From NCBI RefSeq assembly GCF_027498035.1, contig NZ_CP114978.1:2418001-2482000 (forward strand): a DNA stretch of 64,000 nt. The letters are read 5' to 3'. The DNA comes from Pseudoxanthomonas sp. (GTDB lineage Bacteria > Pseudomonadota > Gammaproteobacteria > Xanthomonadales > Xanthomonadaceae). Each line of letters opens with the position of its first letter. The first letter of the stretch is position 1. Positions 59,314 through 64,000 of this stretch are shown piece after piece. The notes under the pieces were generated by a model that was given only the letters and a program-made list of their open reading frames with translations, searched no databases and had not been told where the DNA came from. Position numbers and translations under genes: made by a program.

Positions 59314-60609
59314 CTACTTCAGCGCGACATGCCGCCGCGCCAGCAGCAGGCTCAGGCCGGCCGCGCCCAACGCCGCGATGCACGCCACCAGGTAGATCGC
59401 GCCGAAATCCACCTGCGCCGCCAACAGGCCGGCCAACGGGCCGGTGATCGCCAGCGCCATGTCCAGGAACAGCGAGTAGATGCCCAGCGCGGTGCCACGG
59501 TTGCTGTCGGACACCCGGCGCACCGCTTCCATGCCCAGCGACGGAAACACCAGCGCGAAGCCCGCCCCGGTCACCGCCGCACCCAGGGCCGCATACAGCG
59601 GCTGCGGCGCCCACCAGATCATCAGCAGCCCGGCCGCTTCCACCGCCAGCGATACCACCGCCACCCGGTAGCCGCCGTAGCGCGTGATCGCATTGGGGAA
59701 TACCAGTCGCGTCGTCACGAAGGTCACGCCCAGCATCGTCACCGCCAGCGCCGCATCGGCCCAATGCCGGTCGCCGTAATACAGCGCGATGAACGCGGTG
59801 ATCGCACCAAAGCCGATCGAACCCAGCCCCAGGCACACGCCGAACGGCAGCATCCTGGCCAGCACCTGGCGCGCGGGGATGCGCTCGCCGGGCACGGTCT
59901 CCACGCCACGCCGCAACCACACCCCGATGAAGGCGCCCACGGCCAGCACGGAGGTCAGCGTGCCGATCATGAAGAAGTCGAAACGCCCCACCAACCACAC
60001 GCCCACCGGTGCCGATACCGCCAGCGCGCCGTAGGTGGTGACGCCATTCCACGAGATCACCCGCCCGGTGTGCTGCGCACCCACCGCACCGATGCCCCAG
60101 GTGATCGTGCCGGTGGTGACCAGGCTTTCACCGCAGCCCAGCAGCAGCCGTCCGACGAACAGCAGCGCCATGCTCGCCACCGGCAAGGCCACGCTCATGG
60201 CCGCCGCAAAGGTCAGCGCACCTGCGCCTGCGCAGGCGATGAACCCGTACAACACCGAGGTCCGCGGTCCGCGCACATCGCACACCCTGCCAGCGAAGGT
60301 GCGGCTGAGCAGGGTCGCCACGTACTGCAGGCTCACCGCGAGTCCCGCCAGCACCGTGCCGTAGCCCAGCGTGGTGTGCACATAGCCAGGCACCACCGCC
60401 AGCGGCAGCCCGACGCAGGCATAGATGATGAAGTTGAAGACCACGATGCCCAGCACGCGCCGGGTGACCGGACCATCGGCAGCCACCGCAGCACCCGCCG
60501 GTGCGGATACGGAAGATTCGTTCAAAGCGATACGGGCGCGCCGCGGATCGCGGCGCGTACTCACTGTCAGTGGGGAGGGGAAACGCAGGCCATGATGCGC
60601 CCTCGCCAC
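59314..60609 (-). CDS. MFS transporter
   Basis: A membrane carrier of the major facilitator superfamily with about 12 helices: VLGIVVFNFIIYACVGLPLAVVPGYVHTTLGYG, the loop motif GRVCDVRGPRTSVLYG between helices 2 and 3, and VFPSLGMEAVRRVSDSNRGTALG later. Similar to the YfcJ/YhhS type. The start is uncertain: the frame begins with GTG at 60609, but the first 45 residues are Arg-rich, there is no ATG before the first helix, and no good ribosome site is seen. Substrate unknown. Confidence 0.82.
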   Translation of the reverse strand: MARAHHGLRFPSPLTVSTRRDPRRARIALNESSVSAPAGAAVAADGPVTRRVLGIVVFNFIIYACVGLPLAVVPGYVHTTLGYGTVLAGLAVSLQYVATLLSRTFAGRVCDVRGPRTSVLYGFIACAGAGALTFAAAMSVALPVASMALLFVGRLLLGCGESLVTTGTITWGIGAVGAQHTGRVISWNGVTTYGALAVSAPVGVWLVGRFDFFMIGTLTSVLAVGAFIGVWLRRGVETVPGERIPARQVLARMLPFGVCLGLGSIGFGAITAFIALYYGDRHWADAALAVTMLGVTFVTTRLVFPNAITRYGGYRVAVVSLAVEAAGLLMIWWAPQPLYAALGAAVTGAGFALVFPSLGMEAVRRVSDSNRGTALGIYSLFLDMALAITGPLAGLLAAQVDFGAIYLVACIAALGAAGLSLLLARRHVALK

Positions 60610-60682
60610 GGCCCACCGCCGCCTGAATGCCCGACGGCGTTGCCGAATTCTGGTCAGCGGATCAACACGCCGACCGGATCAT

Positions 60683-61963
60683 TCAGCGTTCGACGATCGC
60701 CACCACGCCCATGCCGCCCGCGGTGCAGATCGACACCAGCGCACGGCCGCCGCCGCGCTGGGCCAGTTCCTTGGCGACGGTGCCGATGATGCGTGCACCG
60801 GTGGCGGCGAACGGATGACCGGCCGCCAGCGATGAACCGTTCGGGTTGATCTTGGCCGGATCGATCCGGCCCATCGGTCCGGGCAGGCCCAGGCGGTTGG
60901 TGCAGTAGTCCTCGCTCTCCCAGGCGCGCAGCGTGCACAGCACCTGCGCGGCGAACGCTTCGTGGATCTCGTAGATGTCGAAGTCCTGCAGGGTCAGGCC
61001 ATGGCGCGCCAGCATCTGCGGCACGGCCACGGTCGGGGCCATCAGCAGGCCTTCGCCGTGGACGAAGTCCACCGCCGCGCTCTGCACGTCCTTCAGGTAG
61101 GCCAGCGGGGTGTGGCCGTGGGCCGCGGCCCATGCCTCGCTGGCCAGCAGCACCGCGGCGGCACCATCGGTCAGCGGCGTGGAATTGGCCGCGGTCAGCG
61201 TGCCGCGCCCGGACGCCTTGTCGAACGCCGGCTTGAGCGTGGCCAGTTTTTCCAGCGAGGTGTCCGGACGCAGGATGTTGTCGCGGCTGACGCCGCGGAA
61301 CGGCACGACCAGGTCATCGAAGAAACCGCGCTCGTAAGCGGCGGCCAGCTTCTGGTGCGAGGACACCGCCCATTCGTCCTGCGAATCGCGCGAGATGTTC
61401 CACTCCTTGGCCATGTCCTCGCAGTGCTCGCCCATCGACTTGCCGGTGCGCGGCTCGCCCACGCCGGGGAACTCGGGCTTGAGCTCGGAGAACTTGAAGC
61501 CCTTCAGCAGCGCCCGGGCCTTGTCCTTCGGCGTCTTGGCACGGTTGGCCGCCAGCAGGCGCGCGCGCAGCTTCTTGCCATAGACGATCGGCACGTCGGA
61601 GGTGGAATCCGAACCGCCGCCGATGCCCGATTCGATCTGGCCCAGCGCGATCTTGTTGCCGATGTAGGCAATGGTGTCCAGGCTGGTGCCGCAGGCACGT
61701 TGCATGGTGATACCGGGTGTCAGTGCCGACAGGCCCGACGACAGCGCCGCTTCGCGGCCCAGGTTCCAGTCGCTGGCGTGCTTGATGACCGCGCCCATCG
61801 CCACTTCACCCAGCGCCTGGCCATGCAGGCCGAAGCGCTCGACCAGCGCCCCCAGCGTGCGGACCGACATGCCCAGGTTGCCGACATCCGAATAGGCGGT
61901 GTTCTGGCGGCAGAACGGAATGCGGACGCCGCCGAGGATGGCGACGGGACGGGGTGCTGACAT
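60683..61963 (-). CDS. fadI: Acetyl-CoA C-acyltransferase (FadI-type thiolase)
   Basis: Beta-oxidation thiolase that cleaves 3-ketoacyl-CoA. 426 residues with all three catalytic parts: Cys in MQRACGTSLDTI, His in SSLAAGHPFAATGAR and Cys in SICTAGGMG. Length and the PRPVAILGGVRIPFCR start fit the FadI group rather than FadA. GAGGT lies 6 nt before the ATG at 61963. No fadJ partner is adjacent. The symbol is by resemblance. Confidence 0.85.
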   Translation of the reverse strand: MSAPRPVAILGGVRIPFCRQNTAYSDVGNLGMSVRTLGALVERFGLHGQALGEVAMGAVIKHASDWNLGREAALSSGLSALTPGITMQRACGTSLDTIAYIGNKIALGQIESGIGGGSDSTSDVPIVYGKKLRARLLAANRAKTPKDKARALLKGFKFSELKPEFPGVGEPRTGKSMGEHCEDMAKEWNISRDSQDEWAVSSHQKLAAAYERGFFDDLVVPFRGVSRDNILRPDTSLEKLATLKPAFDKASGRGTLTAANSTPLTDGAAAVLLASEAWAAAHGHTPLAYLKDVQSAAVDFVHGEGLLMAPTVAVPQMLARHGLTLQDFDIYEIHEAFAAQVLCTLRAWESEDYCTNRLGLPGPMGRIDPAKINPNGSSLAAGHPFAATGARIIGTVAKELAQRGGGRALVSICTAGGMGVVAIVER

Positions 61964-62185
61964 GGAAGGACCTCGGTGGACAGCCGTGTTCGAAGAGGAG
62001 GGTCTGCGCATGCGCAGGCGTATGGCGAAGTGTAGCGGCGCGACCCGGTGGCGGCCATCGTCTGTCTCGACCTTGCGCGTGGGCGCGTGAATGACGCGCG
62101 TGGATGGCGTGTCACGGCTCCCGGGCCCGGGCTGGATAGAATGGCGCCACACGCACCGTCTTTGGCACGCAGGCAAGCAAACCGC

Positions 62186-63070
62186 ATGACGCAAGCACAC
62201 GAAACCGCGCAGGTGATGGGACTGGTGGCACTGGAACTGGCCGGCGGCGCACCGCCGCGGGTTGCGGCCCTGTCCCAGCAGGATGCCGGCACGCTGGCGG
62301 AGAAAATCGCCCGCGACCTGATCGGCCTGGTTCCGCAGGTCACCACGCTGGAGCTGACCCTGGCGGCCGCCCATTTCGACCCGGCCGAAGCCCTGCGGCC
62401 GGGCTGGCCGCTGCATCGCCGGCTGGACGAACTGCGCCAGCGCGCGCCGGGCCGCGATCAGGGGCCGCGCGTGATCGCCTTCGGTGCCGCGGCCGATGGC
62501 GCGGTGCCGCTGCCGTTCCAGGCCGATCCGGACCTGGTCGGCGGCGCGCTGCGGGTGCTGCCGTTCCTGCTCAGCGGCACGCCGGCCGATGTCGATGCGG
62601 TGGGCGAAGCGCTGGAAGAAGTCCTCATCGAACGCGGCATGGCCGGCGCCGATACTGCCCTGCAACTGCAGGATGGGCTGGGTGCGAAGGTCGAGCACGT
62701 GCGCTTCATGACCCTGCACGACCTGGCCGCGATGATGGCCTTGCAATACCAGCACCAGAACCTGGAAGGCCTGTGGCCGGTGATCGAAACCGCGCTGCTG
62801 GCCCCGGAAGACGAACAGTGGCTCGACGCACCACCCGAACCGCTGCTGCGCTACGCCGACGGCGAGGTGCGCATGGCGCTGCTGGACACCGCCGCCTGGA
62901 AGAAGCGCAACACGCCGCCGACCGAGGATCCCGAACGCCTGGCACGCAGCTACGAGCATTACCTGATGCGTCAGCGGCAGCTGGCCGCGGTGCTCGAAGC
63001 CCACGGCATCCCGGTCACGTTCGCCCATTGCCCGGACGATGGCGACCTGTGCGCGCATCTGAACGGCTGA
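62186..63070 (+). CDS. Conserved protein of unknown function
   Basis: A 294-residue soluble, acidic protein with no motif I recognise. Leu/Ala/Glu-rich with predicted helices; the C-terminal part is highly charged (ERLARSYEHYLMRQRQLAAVLEAHG) and ends with a Cys/His-containing tail (FAHCPDDGDLCAHLNG), which might bind metal. ATG at 62186; upstream ribosome site is weak. Divergent from the thiolase gene; a strong terminator follows. Confidence 0.7.
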   Translation: MTQAHETAQVMGLVALELAGGAPPRVAALSQQDAGTLAEKIARDLIGLVPQVTTLELTLAAAHFDPAEALRPGWPLHRRLDELRQRAPGRDQGPRVIAFGAAADGAVPLPFQADPDLVGGALRVLPFLLSGTPADVDAVGEALEEVLIERGMAGADTALQLQDGLGAKVEHVRFMTLHDLAAMMALQYQHQNLEGLWPVIETALLAPEDEQWLDAPPEPLLRYADGEVRMALLDTAAWKKRNTPPTEDPERLARSYEHYLMRQRQLAAVLEAHGIPVTFAHCPDDGDLCAHLNG

Positions 63071-63093
63071 CACGCGCTTCGCACTGAAGCCCG

Positions 63094-63131
63094 GAACGAA
63101 ACAAGGCGCCAGAAGGCGCCTTGTTTCGTTC
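63094..63131. terminator. Long bidirectional terminator
   Basis: GAACGAAACAAGGCGCC pairs perfectly with GGCGCCTTGTTTCGTTC over a 4-base loop, between the unknown gene and the end of sodC, which are convergent. Confidence 0.92.
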
Positions 63132-63177
63132 TGCACCGCGCACGCCCACGCAGCAGCGCGGCGGCGCAAGCGCAGGA

Positions 63178-63783
63178 TCACATCGCCGGAGCGGCCTCGA
63201 TCACGCCGCAGGCCAGGCGGCCGCCGGCATCGCCGGTGGGCTGGGTCTTGTAGTCATCGGCCTTGGCGTGAACGATCACGCCCTTGCCGACGATGTCGTA
63301 CTTGTCGCCCTTGCCGATGTCCACGTTGCTGGACAGCATCTGGTTGACGGTCGCGTTGCCATCGGCATCGGCGGTGATGTTGTTGCTGTCGCCGGCGTGG
63401 TGGACTTCGGCGGTGATCTGGCCGTGCTCCACGCCGTCCGGATTGAAGTGGCCGCCGGCGCTGGCACCGTCCGGTGCGCTGCAGTCGCCCTTCTCATGGA
63501 TGTGCAGGCCGTGCTCGCCCGGGCTCAGGCCGGTCAGTGAACCGGTGACGTGCACGCCGCCTTCCATCGACATGAAGCTCAGTTCGCCAGCCACCTTGTT
63601 ACCTTCGGTCGGCTTCAGGGTGACCTTGGCCATGCTCATGCCACCAGCCTCCGGTGCTGGCGTGGCGGCCGGGGCCGAGGCTTCCGGGGTCACCGCCTCG
63701 GGTGCGGCGGCGGGTTCGGGCTTGCTGCAGGCCGCCAGCGCCAGCACGGTAGCAGCGCACAGCAGGGTCTGGGTCAGTCGCAT
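63178..63783 (-). CDS. sodC: Cu/Zn superoxide dismutase, lipoprotein
   Basis: Disproportionates superoxide in the envelope. 201 residues: lipoprotein signal with lipobox LAAC (Cys19), an Ala/Pro linker (20-50), and a Cu/Zn SOD fold with HGLHIHEKGDC (copper His), SAGGHFNPDGVEHG (zinc His), the Asp in DSNNITADADG, and GVIVHAKADDYKTQPTGDAGGRLACGVI at the end (last Cu His and the disulfide Cys). AAGGAGA precedes the ATG at 63783. A second copy starts 51 nt upstream on the same strand. Confidence 0.95.
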   Translation of the reverse strand: MRLTQTLLCAATVLALAACSKPEPAAAPEAVTPEASAPAATPAPEAGGMSMAKVTLKPTEGNKVAGELSFMSMEGGVHVTGSLTGLSPGEHGLHIHEKGDCSAPDGASAGGHFNPDGVEHGQITAEVHHAGDSNNITADADGNATVNQMLSSNVDIGKGDKYDIVGKGVIVHAKADDYKTQPTGDAGGRLACGVIEAAPAM

Positions 63784-63834
63784 GGGTCTTCTCCTTATTA
63801 CGGGGTGGAAAAAGCATGCGGGCAACGCATGCGG

Positions 63835-64000
63835 TCAGCGGATCACCTTGATCACGCCACAGGCCACCCGCGGGCCGGCGTTGCCGGCTGGCTGGGTGGC
63901 GTAGTCGTCGGGGTTGGCGTGCACGACCAGTGCGCGGCCGACCAGGTCGGTCGACCCGCCCCCGCCCAGCAGCACGCCACCCAAGAGGGTGTCGATGCGG
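63835..64000 (-). CDS. sodC: Second Cu/Zn superoxide dismutase, C-terminal part only (window edge)
   Basis: The reverse strand reads RALVVHANPDDYATQPAGNAG and then RVACGVIKVIR before the stop, the C-terminal signature of Cu/Zn SOD (His copper ligand, disulfide Cys). The rest lies beyond the window. It is a tandem neighbour of the complete sodC, with similar but distinct sequence, upstream in the same direction. Confidence 0.88.
   Translation of the reverse strand, partial: RIDTLLGGVLLGGGGSTDLVGRALVVHANPDDYATQPAGNAGPRVACGVIKVIR

Overview
This 64 kb window is G+C-rich and chromosomal. Its gene content and order point to a Xanthomonadaceae/Lysobacteraceae bacterium (Stenotrophomonas, Pseudoxanthomonas or Lysobacter type; genus not resolved). 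The evidence is an OleA closely matching the Xanthomonas campestris enzyme as I recall it, FadL-type porins, a hemD-hemX-hemY block, a DUF1820 protein and a gpmI-envC-ctp block. I see no rRNA, tRNA, CRISPR array, insertion sequence, integrase or prophage, so this is mostly core chromosome with a few accessory patches.

Layout. 0.5-6.9 kb: diguanylate cyclase, FadL porin, a frameshifted rhomboid protease, a DUF1820 protein and a hydroxyacid dehydrogenase. 5.4-9.9 kb (minus): gpmI-envC-ctp. 10-12.5 kb: a repetitive beta-solenoid-like secreted protein and an M28 lipoprotein peptidase. 12.6-18 kb: DUF4440, MAPEG, pseudouridine synthase, a second FadL, a thioredoxin-like protein and an O-methyltransferase. 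18-20.3 kb: ubiJ-ubiB, with ubiB frameshifted. 20.4-22 kb: ddl and a GNAT acetyltransferase. 22.1-27.8 kb: the oleABCD long-chain olefin locus, split by two plus-strand genes. 27.9-32.6 kb: a DUF4156 lipoprotein, then a TetR regulator divergent from a methyltransferase/ceramidase-like/esterase-like accessory cluster. 32.8-38.4 kb: M16 peptidase, a triple-repeat secreted protein, trmL and ohrR-ohr. 38.4-42 kb: an Lrp-type regulator divergent from putA, followed by a gene-free stretch that looks like a three-hairpin small RNA. 42.3-50.1 kb (minus): two quinol oxidases, cyoABCD and cydAB with a DUF2474 peptide, separated by a MalT-like ATPase gene, with a MocR regulator divergent from cyoA. 51.9-55 kb: gpsA, secB, a rhodanese, a hypothetical protein and a thioesterase. 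55-58.2 kb: hemD-hemX-hemY. 58.2-64 kb: DUF4349, MFS transporter, thiolase, an unknown conserved protein and two tandem Cu/Zn superoxide dismutase genes, the second cut by the window end.

How genes work together: ubiB/ubiJ make ubiquinone, which PutA reduces and both terminal oxidases re-oxidise. The hem genes belong to the pathway supplying heme to those oxidases. FadL porins and the thiolase handle fatty acids, the same pool OleA uses for head-to-head condensation. ohrR/ohr and the superoxide dismutases deal with oxidative stress.

Two otherwise well-conserved genes (rhomboid and ubiB) each carry one frameshift. Because ubiB should be needed for a quinol-based chain, sequencing error is a serious possibility. 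The most interesting items are the three-hairpin RNA with C-rich loops after putA, the ATPase between the two oxidase operons, the Tat-exported esterase/ceramidase cluster with its operator, and two internally repetitive secreted proteins.
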